Positions 23,346 to 35,520 of a stretch of DNA of 64,000 nt are shown one piece after another. Within the stretch, counting starts at the first letter, position 1, and every line of letters begins with the position of its first letter. Under the pieces are notes generated by a model. The model made no database searches and was not told the DNA's origin. It saw nothing but the letters and a program-made list of their open reading frames with translations. The position numbers were made by a program, and so were the translations under genes. The stretch is from Allacma fusca (lineage: Eukaryota > Arthropoda > Collembola > Symphypleona > Sminthuridae). Location of the stretch: contig OX359247.1 in the NCBI GenBank assembly GCA_947179485.1, positions 60,609,131-60,673,130 on the forward strand, in the 5' to 3' direction.

Positions 23346-23859
23346 GCTAGCAAGTTTACGAATTATTTTAATTTTACACATGGAATCGTATAATATTATA
23401 TTCACTTCATTTTTGAATTTTGGGGGATATAGTTGTTCGGGGGCAACTTGCTTGTCATTAGAAAATGAGTTTCTGCAAGCTGACTTTGCTAGTAAAATAC
23501 CTCCAGAGGTGACTATTTGTACTAGAAGTATTGGCAATACGAACTGGGATTTTAAAAATCCTTCAAAGTAATTCCATAAAGTTTCGTATAGACAGTGCTA
23601 CTGGGGTTCACTGTTACCCATTGAAATGCAGTGTGATTCAAACATTTTTTACGATATATTCTGTGAAGTGGTCCACTGTTATTTTTCAGATCAGCCAGAA
23701 GTACATGATTCCACGAGCTACAGTTGATGAATGAGCTTCTTTCACTACATTGTGAAATAATCTACATGAGTGGGAGTTAAAATCTACATGCGAACAATTG
23801 TACCATTAAGTATTTACTCAGTTAATGAGTAGGGAGATTTGGTTTTAAATTGCCAAGTA

Positions 23860-24361
23860 CCGCATGGGATCTGCTCCTGTAGGAGCACCCCCATGAATCA
23901 GTGCAATTGACAATTGAGCTCCTGCCAATTATTTATAATGGGATATTAGGTTGAACATAAGAAAAGCTTATATATTTTGAAAGGCAATGACTTTTTCGAA
24001 TTTCTACACATATACCGAGCAAATGCTCGTCCCCGATAGAGAGAATGTTAATGTACCACGACAGGTCAAAAATGTTTGACAATGCAATGCATATGCTTAA
24101 CAATAGGATATTTTACACCCGTGCTCGGCGTCACGTAGACATAACCGGAACATATTTTCATCGAATCCTATTAACATGAGAGGGCAGCGTTCGCGAGATT
24201 ATTTGCAAGTAAAGTTTTAATACATTTCAAGCTAATAGCAATCCATGATTACTTGATGGTTGAGCAACAACAATATCATGATATGGTGCTCTTAAGTAAG
24301 TATAAAATCAGAAATTGTCACTTGCTATTCGGAAATTAACTCCGAGCCACTCAGTAACAAT
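23860..24361 (+). promoter_or_regulatory. promoter region of CD36-like gene 2
   Basis: TATA box (TATAAAA) at 24301-24307, 61 bp before the ATG. The stretch 23945-24361 is about 96 percent identical by eye to 2405-2809 of gene 1, including AGGTCAAAAATGTTTGACA and the CTCGGCGTCACGTAGAC block. The palindrome near 23874-23889 reads TGCTCCTGTAGGAGCA. Confidence 0.7.
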
Positions 24362-27105
24362 ATGGAGTCAAAAGCCACATTTGTTCCGTTTCTCTTGTTA
24401 ATAATTTCTGCTGCAGCTGGGATTGGGAAGCAGGTTGGCAAATAATTTTCCTTAAACTTGTGATTTTTAAAAAAATTACTACTCCACAAAACTGTCCAAG
24501 TTTTGAAAATATTTCCGTAACGCTACTCCCAGGAAATGTTGATACCTTTATTATGTCTCAAATTGGAATCCAAATGTCACATTAGATTTTATTGTGGGCT
24601 GCAAAGGTCTTGGTTGAGGCCATGGAAAATCACAGAAATTGAAATTTGTGTTAATTTCTTGCATTTCCCTCAATCTCCTTTCATTATTGTAACTTTAATT
24701 TACCTCCCCCACCCCCTGCTCTTGGTGTAAATGTAATAATTTCAGTGATTTGAGACAAAATTCTGTTTTGCTTTGAATTCATGACTTCATAAAATATTTT
24801 TATTGTCTGGAAATACAGTATTCAGAAAGTGACGATTTTCTTCGCAACATCAACGAAGAAAGGCTGGCACTATGTGATGTACTTCCTGGGGAGAGATCTG
24901 TTCATCTGTATATCTTCAATCTCACTAATCCTGCAGATTTTCTAAATAAAACGAATCCATTCCCTCACATTGGCTCATTTGAAGAAATCGGCCCGTTCAG
25001 TTTCAAGTACAAAACAAAAAACGCTAAAATAATTTAATTATTTCTGAAATCATCCGTCAAACTAGATTTTTACTTTGGATATTTTTACAGGGAGACTCGG
25101 TCTCGGGAGAATTGTCGTGTTTCCATGGATGATTTGTACATAAATTTTGACGAAGTTCGTCAACTTTCGGCAGAGTCATCGTCGAATGAAAATTTCGATG
25201 CGCCTTTGAGCACTGCCAATATTGCCTTCTCCGTAAGTCCTTCTACACATCAAATAAATGTGATTTAGAAAATATAATAAAGTTGTAAATCTACAGTGTA
25301 TCCAGGTAATTAGAAACATTTTCAGATTTTATTTTTGTATTTATTTGGTTTACAATTTTTAGCGTTTTGGTGCATTTATACATGAGGAGGAGAATAACGC
25401 ATTTTTGAAGTTAGAAGATTTCGTCAAGAACGGAGAAGGCTACTTGAGGCAAAATATCAGTCCAAGGGCTCTACTAACTGATGGCTACAACATCTCACAA
25501 ATTAATACCTACCTCCGGGAAAAATTCCCAAATAATCTCACGGTGCTCCAGCATGATACATTTACACCGTTTATGGAAGTATGTACTTTAAAATTTAATT
25601 TTGTGTGATTGTACTCATGTTCATAAAGCTACTCCTTTGCAAGGGCAGTATCAAAAATAAATTAAACATTTTAGAGACTATTTGTAGAGTCCTGCAATGG
25701 GAACAAGTATCACTGAGCCAAATTGCGATTATACTATTTTTGTAAATTTAATTATATACTGTGTATTATTTAGCTCTCGACGTACCCAAGGAAGTTCACG
25801 GTACGATCGGACCCAGAAACCTTCGGCCAGATACATTCCGTTGAAGAGGAGAATTTAGATGAGCATTATTCTAACGGCTGCAATGTGGCCCCTGCCACGG
25901 ATGGAAGCTTTTTCCCCGGAAATATTACTAAGGACACTATTCTCTCCTTCTACTCTGAAGATCTTTGTAGCGTGGTTCCACTAGTTTTTCAAGAGGTCAC
26001 GACCTACAAAAGCATTCCAGCTCTCAAATTTGTACTCCCAGAAAACGCTCTTCACATTGCAGCCTGTGACTGCAAGTACTCCTCGGGCTACTCCAACAAC
26101 GTCAAGACTTGTTTCCCAGTTGGGGCAGTCGATGTTAAAACCTGTCAACAAAGTAAGTTCACATATTGCTTCGGATTTTTAAAAAAAATTAACCTAACAA
26201 TAAGTTTAACAGATTAAATTATTAAAATTTTTGTTTTTGTATATATTTTATAAGTTCCAAGTTCAGGTTCAAGTTTTTTAACTTAAAACAAAAAATAATG
26301 TTTATCTATTAAAATAATTTTATTTGAACAGATCTTCCGTACATTGCATCTCTTCCACATTTTCTTAATGCGGATTTAATATATAGACAAAATGTGTCTG
26401 GGATGTCCGCAAACAATGCCTTGCACCAGTCGTATTTCATCATTGAGCCGGTAATTTGACCAATTCTGAGCCCAAAAAGCTAATTATGTTTAATTTATGC
26501 CAAATTTGATTTTTAAACAGGTTACCGGAAGTGTCCTCGAATCAAGTTTAAAATTCCAGTTGAACGTCAATTTAGTGAAATTTGAGGATGAAAGTTTAAT
26601 GTTCACTGGTGTTGCCATAGAAGATACGGTGTTCCCATTGTTTTGGACTGAGAAGGTAGCCTATTTACAAATAATTGCGATTATCCGACCACCCACCCGT
26701 TATGTTATGCTTGTAGTTACAAATACCAAAACTAGGAATTAAATAATTTGGAATTGTGCGTACCATCTCTAGAAATTCAGCGTAGCAGCGGAAACTGTGC
26801 AAGAGATCCTGAGATATTTGGAAGAAATTTCAGGCACCACAACCACTACCGAAAGGACTTCGAGTACAGCAGCTCCAACAACTACCAGAAGGGTTGATGA
26901 TACCACAACTTCCCCAACTCCAATCAGTAACCCTGCCTTTGAAGCTTTAAAGCATCAGATGAATGATCTCACATGGAACATTAATAAATTCTCCGTCCTT
27001 CTCACCTTCATCGGATTAATTTTCGTGATGTCGTCGGGCGCTTCGATTTATTTCCTATTGGCTTTACGTAATAAGCCAGACAATTGGACCAGAGGTAAAA
27101 TTTGA
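24362..27105 (+). CDS. CD36-like scavenger receptor gene 2
   Basis: Exons 24362-24433, 24819-25006, 25091-25232, 25363-25578, 25774-26152, 26332-26450, 26521-26655 and 26773-27105 join in frame to 527 residues, all with GT-AG introns. It has a leader peptide (1-21), the CD36 signatures LYIFNLTNPADF and EIGPFSF, six cysteines in exon 5 with the CxC spacing (ACDCK), SLPHFL-type ASLPHFL in exon 6 and VFPLFWTEK at the end of exon 7. Exon 8 gives a short Thr-rich stalk, a complete membrane helix (about 492-515) and a 12-residue basic tail. CD36 proteins take up or sense lipids at the cell surface; the ligand here is unknown. Unlike typical members there is no N-terminal cytoplasmic tail before the first hydrophobic segment. 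A poly(A) signal AATAAA is at 27270-27275. Confidence 0.88.
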
Positions 27106-30100
27106 TTGTACTTCTCATCCCGAAAATATGTCTACTATATAAAGTATTATGACTTCAATATCTGTGTTCATAATCCTTGGGATAAGTTTGGGTTAATTAT
27201 TTTGGTTATACATTGTGAGTAATTATTATGATGTCTATTTAAGTCTTTAAAGTGCAAACGACCACGTGCAATAAATCTTGAACGCAGGATGGAAGATTTG
27301 TTCGAAAATTCTTAATAAGTGGAGAGTCGTTTCAAAAACTTCTAACTTATAATATGAACAGGAAAACGCAACGCAATTTGTTAATTGAACTCATGTTTAC
27401 AGCTCTGGCCATTGCAGCATTGCTTAAAATTAGTGTTAAAAAGTCCAAAATTGCTTCTTCAAAAATTTGAGCGACATTACACAATGTCAATGACAATTGA
27501 GAGAGTAATATATAGTTGTAAGAAACTGGTGTCACGTAGGAGAGCGTCCCATGTAGATATCCCATGTTTTATAGATCCCACAAATCTGAAATCTTGATAC
27601 ATGCACGTTGTTATTTTACATTAAATAATTCCAGTGTTGTTTTATTTAAAAAAGTACCATAGCCACGGACATGTTACTCCCTGAAAGAACATGAAATGTT
27701 TAAATCGGTGGATTATTTGCAGTCTCATTAAATAGTGGAGACCCGTATATATAATTAAGCATAAGTACACTCAATAATGGCAAAAATATTTCGCCAAGTA
27801 ATTACCATTTACAGAGTATTGTTCTCCTGAGGAGAACAATCTACGTGTGAAATTAGATTATATCATAAAATTATACTCGTTTTAGAGGGGCTGTTAATAA
27901 AGGAGTTCATTTATTACTTTGTGCATCCAATTCCTCCGGAGATTTAAAAAAATCTGAAGTGTATTAGGCAATTTCAGTTATTATAAAACAATTCATTCAT
28001 AGTTGTACCTGAGGTGCTACATATTTAAACAAGCGTAATTTCCGTTTTATTTAATAATTTTTTACCTCATTCACATAAGTACAAATATTCATTTTACTAC
28101 ATGTAAAGTCATTACACGTAATTATGTGAATCGGCCTAATGGACATCGCCGGTGAACAGGCAAAATGGGCTAAATACATAATTCCAAGGACAAGCTGAAA
28201 ACAAGGAATCTTTCCTCCATACAATTAAATCGTAAACTTACAATTAGCAAGTATTTAATTGTAAAAAATTCTTCTTTTTATTTCTGAGCAGGGATACTAA
28301 AATATGTTGCCTCCTTCCCGGTTGCAAATTTTGAAGTCAAAAGTAATTATTACGAAGTAATAATAATAATTTAAAGTAATTAAGTACCTATGTAAGAGCC
28401 AAGCGGTATCTACATATGTAAAAACGGTGGGAACGGAAACCTTGTACGGAACAAATCTTTTGAACGGTTCAAGTTAAAAATGTGAAACGAGCGAAGGTAG
28501 TGTTGATTTTGGTCATAGATTTGCAACTCGAGCTTGGATTTCAAAATTTTGCTAAAATTCGAAAATTGTAAAAACTTTCAAAACCACCACCTGAATATCA
28601 AAACAGTATTCTTAGCGGCAAAACAGACACATATTCGAGATATCAAAATCTTATAAAATTATTTAAAAAAAACTTAAGGAATATTATTATATGGCGATCA
28701 CGTATGTACATAAATGGATACAACGACGGCCAATTACTGGCACTTACAGACATTATCTGGCCAAGTTTACCTGCGTGGCGACCCCAGTTATCCAGTTACT
28801 GGAATTTACAGTATTCACTCGAAGGCCGTTTCAGATTTTATTTTTATAAATACGCATACTGTCATATTGTAGCCACTGGTATGGATATATGTAGCTTAAA
28901 GCATAAAAGATTTAGATGGATCCCTGATATCCTCCGTACGGCTCATTTTGTAAGGTTACAATTTTTGTGATAATCTAGATGTCGCAAAATGTTTCCAAAC
29001 CCTTACCTCATATAAGTAGGTTTGGCATAAAACATGTGTCCACAATTTTGATGATAATGTGTTGCAGGTTAAACGAATACAAGGTCAAAATAAAATAGGT
29101 CACTTCGGTCAATTGACTAAAGCAATACGGCGTTTGCGGAAAATATTTAAGGGGTAGTTGTACTCCTTCACTTCTTGCTCTGTGCAAGGGGGATCGAAAA
29201 TGTTTATCAACCCTGCCTTTACGAGCTACCAGGGGAAATTGTTTTGCAACGCTCCTTACACATAATATACACGCTATTTGCGAACGTTTAGTAGTATTTA
29301 TGTAAGAGTTATTAGGAAACTATTAGGAAAAGATAGATGGATGTACAAAAAACATGGGAAATCTTATTCTACAAAAACACCCTGGATTGACCTTTATCTT
29401 CCTCAATAATATTGTGTGAGGTTTGCTCATTGGTAAGTAAGCTCGGTTTAATAAAATTGAAAGTGAATGTTTACGTGGACCATAAAACAAGCAAAATATA
29501 TTTTTTATAAAGAAGCTCATACACAACAAAGTATGGTCAATTATAAAAACGTTTCCTGAGATATTAATTATTGCTAAAGGTTTCGTTTTGCGTGATGTCA
29601 TTTACGAAGTGTAATTAGAAGGTACCTCACAACGTCTCTACTCATTAGCTAATTTCTTTGACACCTTTATGGATCCAAAATACCCCCACCTGTGGAATCT
29701 GTATTTCATATCTCCAGAGAGATGTACTGATGTCGCTCTTAGATGGAAAAATTTAAAAGTTCAATACCAGGTATGTACACTAATCAATTGTGATCAAGAA
29801 ATTCGAAGTATTTCTTAGGGAATTATGAAAAAATCTGCATAAAGGCAATTTTGGAAACATTTACAGAAGAAGTGAAAAAAAATCACCCCTGGCATTCAGG
29901 TCACAGAATCTTCAAAATCAAGACTACATGAGTTGACAACTTAATGGAGTATAAGTATTAAAATTACAAAGAATTTTTCAATTGTCTTACTCCTCAAAAA
30001 TACACAGTTTTTGAAAATGCGTCTATTATCTTGGCCCACCTGCACATTTTTTTACTATGAGTATGAGGCATTGATGCGCCATAAATTTAAAACCCAACAG

Positions 30101-32048
30101 TGTTTTTGGCTTCGACTTATCTTATCTTGTTTTCCCAAATTGACAACAATTTACCCTTCCGAATCTAACAGGTTGCATCCTGATCATTTACGATAATGAC
30201 AGGGCAAATTAGGTTTCATTTGTTTGATGGGTCCATTCCAAGTTCCAAAGATCAAGAATAAAGTGGGCAATTTTCTCTTTACAACATTGCACACACACAT
30301 ACGTAGGTTAGACACAGGCGGTGGAGAGGCCAAACGTTGCGTATGCATTTGTGATTAAAATCAAAATCATGTTCGTTCATGCTCTTGCACTCCAAGAAAA
30401 ATAATCTACATGCATCACATTTTCTCTTTTATGCTCATTTTAAAATACGATGCATGTAATAGAACTCATCTTCCTGGTATTGAAACTCCATGCATATAAT
30501 TTTCTATTGAGTCAAAAATATAGAGATCTAGATTATTTTTCCTCTTCACCGATTATACACTATCTGTAGTTCATCTGTACATGATAATATGGGACTCTCT
30601 AAAATACCCAGTACACTATCTACAAAAGTATCTTACAAAAAATTACACAACCCTATTGTTTGTTTTTCTTTGTGAAGGTCCTTCTGAAGACACTCTTCCT
30701 CTCTTTGGCACTTCATCAAAAGCCAACAAGTTAAGTACGCTTGAAAAACCAATTTCAAACACATCTTCACGGATTGATTGGCTAATTGAATGTAAATCTG
30801 TGCATTGTGACTCTTGAAATAAAGTTTTTACTAAAAGTTTTAAGTTACACACGAGTTTTTTTTTCGACAGAGCTATTCCATAGAAATCATTCTACGCGCT
30901 ACGTAAAACCAGCTCCAGCTGAGTTAAATCTCTATACCAGGAATCTTAGATGTATTTACTAGACACATACATCCATACATTGAATTGTCCACTGAAGAAG
31001 AGCTTATTGTTAGTCAAGCAAGAGGAAAGTAACTACAATATTGATGTGAAATAGCGACTAAGGCCGTTGTAACATCTGGCATGACATGGCTTGTCTAATT
31101 ATAGTTATAACAAACTCACAGTTAGTTAAGAAGCAAACACTCGTCACTTATCCAAATAAACTAATATTTGCTTGCTCCAAATGAAAATTCTATACTTTTG
31201 TATGCTTTTTGCAATAATATTTTGAGTAGTCGGTTATTTTGCAGACTATAAGAATACATACATAGAAGAAATTTAAGGTTGAAGATTTTTCTAGAGCAAA
31301 AATGTACGCATATGTATCTACCCGTGGTTACTAAATGAGTATTTCAAGGAACAAAATATGTTCATGGTTTACCTAGACAGTATCGGAGTAGCTTGCTTCT
31401 GCGGCTTAATAAATTCGCAGAAATTAATTTTTATTAAAATCCTTTCCAGCACATTTGAGCATCTCAGCTGACAATCTTCTGTGGAAGGTAATACATATAA
31501 CTCCGGGGACAATTTGACGCTGAAACAAGTCTAAATTTATACTGGAAGCAAAAACTCCTTCTTTCTTTAAATGCTCACAATGAAATTATTTTGAGGAGGC
31601 TCTCATGATGCCAAGGACATGCCATTATTGACAATTAACTTCTCATTGATTGTGTAGCATCTATGACTAATTGTAAGAAAAACTTTGTGGAGAATTTGAG
31701 CGCGTACGAGTGTAAATAACATTTAAAAAATGATGAGGCTGAAGGGTATATATGTACATAAGTACATACATAGTTGGTAACATCCTCTGACCGAATCCCA
31801 CTTACAGATTGTACACCAACACCTGCGTATATAAACATAACGTATGTGCATCAGTTACTATTCCATTAAATAATTGTTTCTCATTGTCTTCTAATATATA
31901 TGTGCCAGCATTTGCCCTTCATCAAACTTGAAAACATCACTGGGGATTACACAAGATTTTTTACCTCCTGCACAAAAAGTTGGTGAAACTAAAAGTGTTG
32001 GGATGATTCTCGAGAAACGACATAATTATGTACATATCAATAATAATG
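27106..32048. other. intergenic DNA between gene 2 and the secreted-protein gene
   Basis: The 28150-28220 stretch is related to the flanks of the other CD36 copies. A perfect inverted repeat, ATTGTTCTCC-TGA-GGAGAACAAT, lies at 27818-27840. An 88-codon ORF at 28704-28970 and a 92-codon ORF at 29323-29601 (-) show no recognisable domain and are probably chance. No other feature seen. Confidence 0.45.
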
Positions 32049-32087
32049 TATATATAAAGGTTTTTCCAGTGGGTAAATGTATTCAGT
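32049..32087 (+). promoter_or_regulatory. core promoter: TATA box and TCAGT initiator
   Basis: TATATATAAAG at 32049-32059 and ATTCAGTTG at 32081-32089, with the A of TCAGT at 32085. The spacing of about 30 bp between TATA and initiator is canonical for arthropod promoters and places a start site about 100 bp upstream of the ATG at 32187. Confidence 0.75.
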
Positions 32088-32186
32088 TGTCTTCTTCGGC
32101 TTCTTCCTCCTTGAAATAGTTTTTAAAGTTGGAATTTTGTAACTCAACTTTATTTGCCCCAATCCCGCTCAAATATCCCAGTCACC

Positions 32187-32929
32187 ATGAAATTTTTACT
32201 CATTGTTGCAGTTGTTGCTTTAAGTGCAAATCAAGCACTGGCAAGGACCCGGGTACTTCGAGCTGCAGATCATGAAGGGACCCCTCACGACTCACCCGCC
32301 CCCGCGGCTGTCGAACATGAAGCTGGAGCGGAACACCCTGAAAAACATGGCCCCGCAGCTTTGCTTACTAAGGCCCTGGGTCTTTTGGAAAAAAGTAACC
32401 CAACTGACGCCGCATTGAAGGAGGACATCGCTGCTTTCCAAACCCACATGAAAAATGGAGACTTCCAAGGTATCTTGGAAAAAGTCAAAATGGACTTGAA
32501 GGGACAAGAAGTTAATTTGCCAAATCTTTTCAAATCCTTCAAGGAACACGTAAGACAAATATTGAGTAGTATTTGTTAATATCTGAGGTCATCCTAAAAT
32601 ATTGCATTGTAGAACTGAATCGAATCTAATAGAGTCATGACAGTGACGCTACCTAAAAAATTATTTTTGATCTTATTTTCCCAACATTTAGTTTACGTAT
32701 GGTTGCTTTTTATTTTTGCAGTAATAATTAAATCTATTGAAATTTCCATTTATTTTAGTCTGAAGAAAGCGAATACAAGGACTTGATTACTCGGGTCGGC
32801 ACAGCAGCTAAAAAGGGACTGGAGAATCTTCGTGCCAGACATGACGAGACTGCGGAGAGAGTTGAAAAGGGTTTGGCAGCAGCTGTTGAACACATCAGTC
32901 ATGTTATCAACCCATCTCCAGCTTCTTAA
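32187..32929 (+). CDS. secreted helix-rich protein, 177 residues
   Basis: Two exons, 32187-32549 and 32759-32929, joined by a phase-0 GT-AG intron. The ATG at 32187 (GTCACCATG) is the first in frame and has a good context. Residues 1-19 are a signal peptide with cleavage likely after ALA. Residues 20-50 are a low-complexity His/Glu/Pro/Ala linker. The rest is amphipathic helix-rich, with heptad-like Leu/Lys spacing, and has no mature cysteine. I recognise no family. Size, a helical secreted body and a strong TATA/initiator promoter fit an abundant secreted protein (hemolymph, gut or cuticle), but that is inference. AATAA-type poly(A) signals occur near 33176-33186. Confidence 0.8.
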
Positions 32930-33639
32930 AAAATCTTATCTGAGGGAGCAAACGTTTTCCTACATTAACATCGGTTGGAGTATCTTATTAACCTCCAAGT
33001 TGTCGTTACTACTTGATCATTACAAGAACTTAGATTACATCTCATGTTTTATGTAATTGTGCATTTACTTACTGTACCTGAATTGTCAATCCATCTCTTT
33101 TACAACTTCTTCTCAACACTGCTCTGCGCACCTTCACGTATAAAAATTTAGCACTGAACTTTAATTTTTCAAAGCAATAATAAAATAATTTCTTTGAATG
33201 CGATTTTCGAGTTTTCATCTGAAAAAACTTTTATTTTAGATCGGTATTGAGGTCAGTTCCTGTTTCTAAAAATCATTCCAAAAAAATGCATATAATTATA
33301 GCACAATATGTAGGACAAAATCATGAGTATCAAAAAAGGAATAAATATTTATGTGTGGTTGGTCTAATCAATCTTAAAAAGTTTTACGACATGGGGATCC
33401 GAAATTCCTGCAAACAATGATAAATTTTAAACCTGCTCTTATAAAGTTGGAAGTAATGAATTCCATCCTTCCAACTTTTCAACAGCAGTGACCTGTTATC
33501 TTTTTAGCTGAGTCAGAGAAAGGTCAGATTTTAATTCTAATGAGTGTCAAAATTTTCCCTTCACTTTGGGTGAGCAAGAATCTTCCAAACGAATCCTGAG
33601 AACATTTTATCCCCTATGACAGGGGCACTGTGTTACCTG
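32930..33639. other. 3' flank of the secreted-protein gene
   Basis: 3' UTR and intergenic sequence. The end, from about 33530, begins to resemble the flank upstream of genes 3 and 4. No gene. Confidence 0.4.
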
Positions 33640-34009
33640 TCTTGGAATGTTATGTGACTAAAACCTTTCGAGAGTTTTCTGTAATATTTTTACAGTAAGT
33701 GCTTCCATGGTCGACCTACATCTGATGAATGAGTTCCTTTCACGACATTGTAAAATTAGTTATCTATATGAATGAGGGTCATATTATTGCAGTGTATAGG
33801 CACATGCATCTATATGTAATTGCTCCTATATGTATGCACTTATTTTTATTAGGATATTTCACACCTGTACTCGGCAGCACGTAGACGCTCCTGCAGCGTA
33901 TCTTGATTGAATCCAATCAATATGCAAGGGTAAAGTTCGTGGAGATTGTGTTTCCATATAAAGTTTTAATAATTTTCAGACTGATAGTAATCTATGATTA
34001 TGTATTGAT

Positions 34010-34956
34010 CAGGGACGGGAATTCGAATTCGAATCGGAATTCGAATCGGAATTATATTCAAAAAGTTCGGGTATCCGAATCGATATTGGAATCGGAAAAA
34101 TAGTCTCAGAGGTATTTGTATTCAAAATCGGATTCGAATAAAAACAAGGGTATTCGAATCGGTATTCGAATATTTTTTATGAATTCCGATTCCAATAAAG
34201 TATCGATTTCATTCGGTTTTATATTGCCACGTGCGAGAAAAACTTCATAGGAAGCGCTTTTTGAAAGCGAAGTTCCGAACGGTTGGTAAACGAAAAGTGT
34301 ATGCATGTTAATGGACAGTGAGTTGAAGCCCGTTTTTGTAAAAATTCCTGCAAACAGGATGAGATAGCTGTATAGTTTCGGTCTTACAGGACTGTTAACC
34401 ACTATTAACAATAAGTTAATCAAGTTTCTCACTTCTTAAATCTTGCTCTCAAGTACATTCTAATTACGATGTGTTATCAAACAAATCGACTTACAAATAC
34501 TGTTAGAAGGAACTTATCCGAAAAGTAGTTATAATAAAATGGATTCCACTGAAACCAATTTAAATGTGAAAAAAAATTACTCCAATTTTTTAGAATTGTT
34601 ATGGGATCACTCCTTGCTTTTCGAGTTACTCAAATTTCAGCTGAGTGTGTGTTTTCTGTGCTCAAGTTTATTAAAAATGATTTGCGTGGTAATTTTGCCT
34701 TGAAAAAACTTAATGTGTTATGTATTGCTTATATTTTTGCGATTAAATTATTCTTTTGAATAAATTCCCATTTTTTGTAAGAATATCCGAAAAGTATTTT
34801 AATCGGAATCCAAATTCAGGAAGTATTCAAATATATTGGAATCCGTATCGGAATTCAAATTTGTAAGTATTTAAAAAAATAATTGAAATTGAAATCGAAA
34901 TTAGAAAGTATTCGAATCCACATTTAAATCCGTATTTTTCCGATATCCCGTCCCTG
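34010..34956. mobile_element. hAT element (947 bp) with decayed transposase end
   Basis: Inverted ends CAGGGACGGGA and an exact 8-bp target duplication GTATTGAT (34002-34009 and 34957-34964). Both sub-terminal regions are arrays of GAATTCGAATCGG-like words. The interior keeps a remnant of a hAT dimerisation domain (separate entry). It is inserted in the promoter of the fifth CD36 relic. Confidence 0.88.
34638..34757 (+). pseudogene. remnant of hAT transposase C-terminal dimerisation domain
   Basis: The open stretch encodes ISAECVFSVLKFIKNDLRG then NFALKKLNVLCI. This follows the hAT pattern of SAxxERxFS, a basic helix (KxxLR) and LxxLxLLxI-like residues. It is too short and isolated to be functional. 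It supports the hAT assignment made from the target duplication. Confidence 0.6.
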
Positions 34957-35282
34957 GTATTGATTGAATCAACAGCAAGATGCTTAGGGAAAATTTAAAA
35001 TAGGAAAGTTGTAACTTGTCAAGTTGTCAATCGGAAGTTAACTCTGAGCCACTGAGAATTAACGATGGAGTTTGAAGCTGTTTTTGTCCCCCATCTCTTT
35101 TCAGTAGTGTCTGATGCTACGTAAGTTGTATACAATTTGATTCGAATTGTTTATTTGATTCGGTGGACAATTCATCAAAACGATTTCATTTGGGCCAGGA
35201 ACCTTGTCGAATTTCTGGAAAAGGAGCTGCTTTTCCATGAAAGAATTAAAATGCGGGATAAAACTACAAAAACAAAGCTGGG

Positions 35283-35510
35283 ATGGGGATAATTTTAGGA
35301 AACGTCATCCTGGAACAACACGTGGCTCTATTCTTGAAGATTTCCAATAATGTCATTGACCCCGACGAAGTTGCCTTTCTCCATGACCTCGCCTCATGCG
35401 TGATAGGAAATACGACCCCAAAAGCTCTGCGAAACTACAAAATTGACTTTTTCTGGAATTCCGCATTGTCTGGAAACTCTCCACAAATAACTCTTCCTGT
35501 ATTACAATAG
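35283..35510 (+). CDS. orphan ORF, about 75 codons
   Basis: An open frame with ordinary amino acid composition (LEQHVALFL, DPDEVAFLHDLASC, NPTPK-like TTPKALRN) sits exactly where the body of the fifth CD36 copy was lost. The first codon in frame near 35283 is preceded by related open sequence from about 35195 in another frame. No domain is recognised. It may be a fragment of whatever replaced the CD36 exons. Confidence 0.2.
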   Translation: MGIILGNVILEQHVALFLKISNNVIDPDEVAFLHDLASCVIGNTTPKALRNYKIDFFWNSALSGNSPQITLPVLQ

Positions 35511-35520
35511 TAAGCGTTGT

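Larger units (their letters stand above)
33640..35120 (+). pseudogene. relic of a fifth CD36-like copy: promoter and exon 1
   Basis: 33640-34001 matches the distal promoters of the other copies (AGGATATTTCACA and CTCGGCAGCACGTAGACG near 33852-33892). After the hAT insert, 34965-35064 matches the proximal promoter (AATCGGAAGTTAACTC, GAGCCACT). It leads to ATGGAGTTTGAAGC at 35065, an exon-1 homologue of about 57 bp ending before GTAAGTTG. The TATA box is degraded and no exons 2-8 follow. Sequence after 35520 is 3' flank of the same unit, so the gene body was deleted. Confidence 0.7.
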
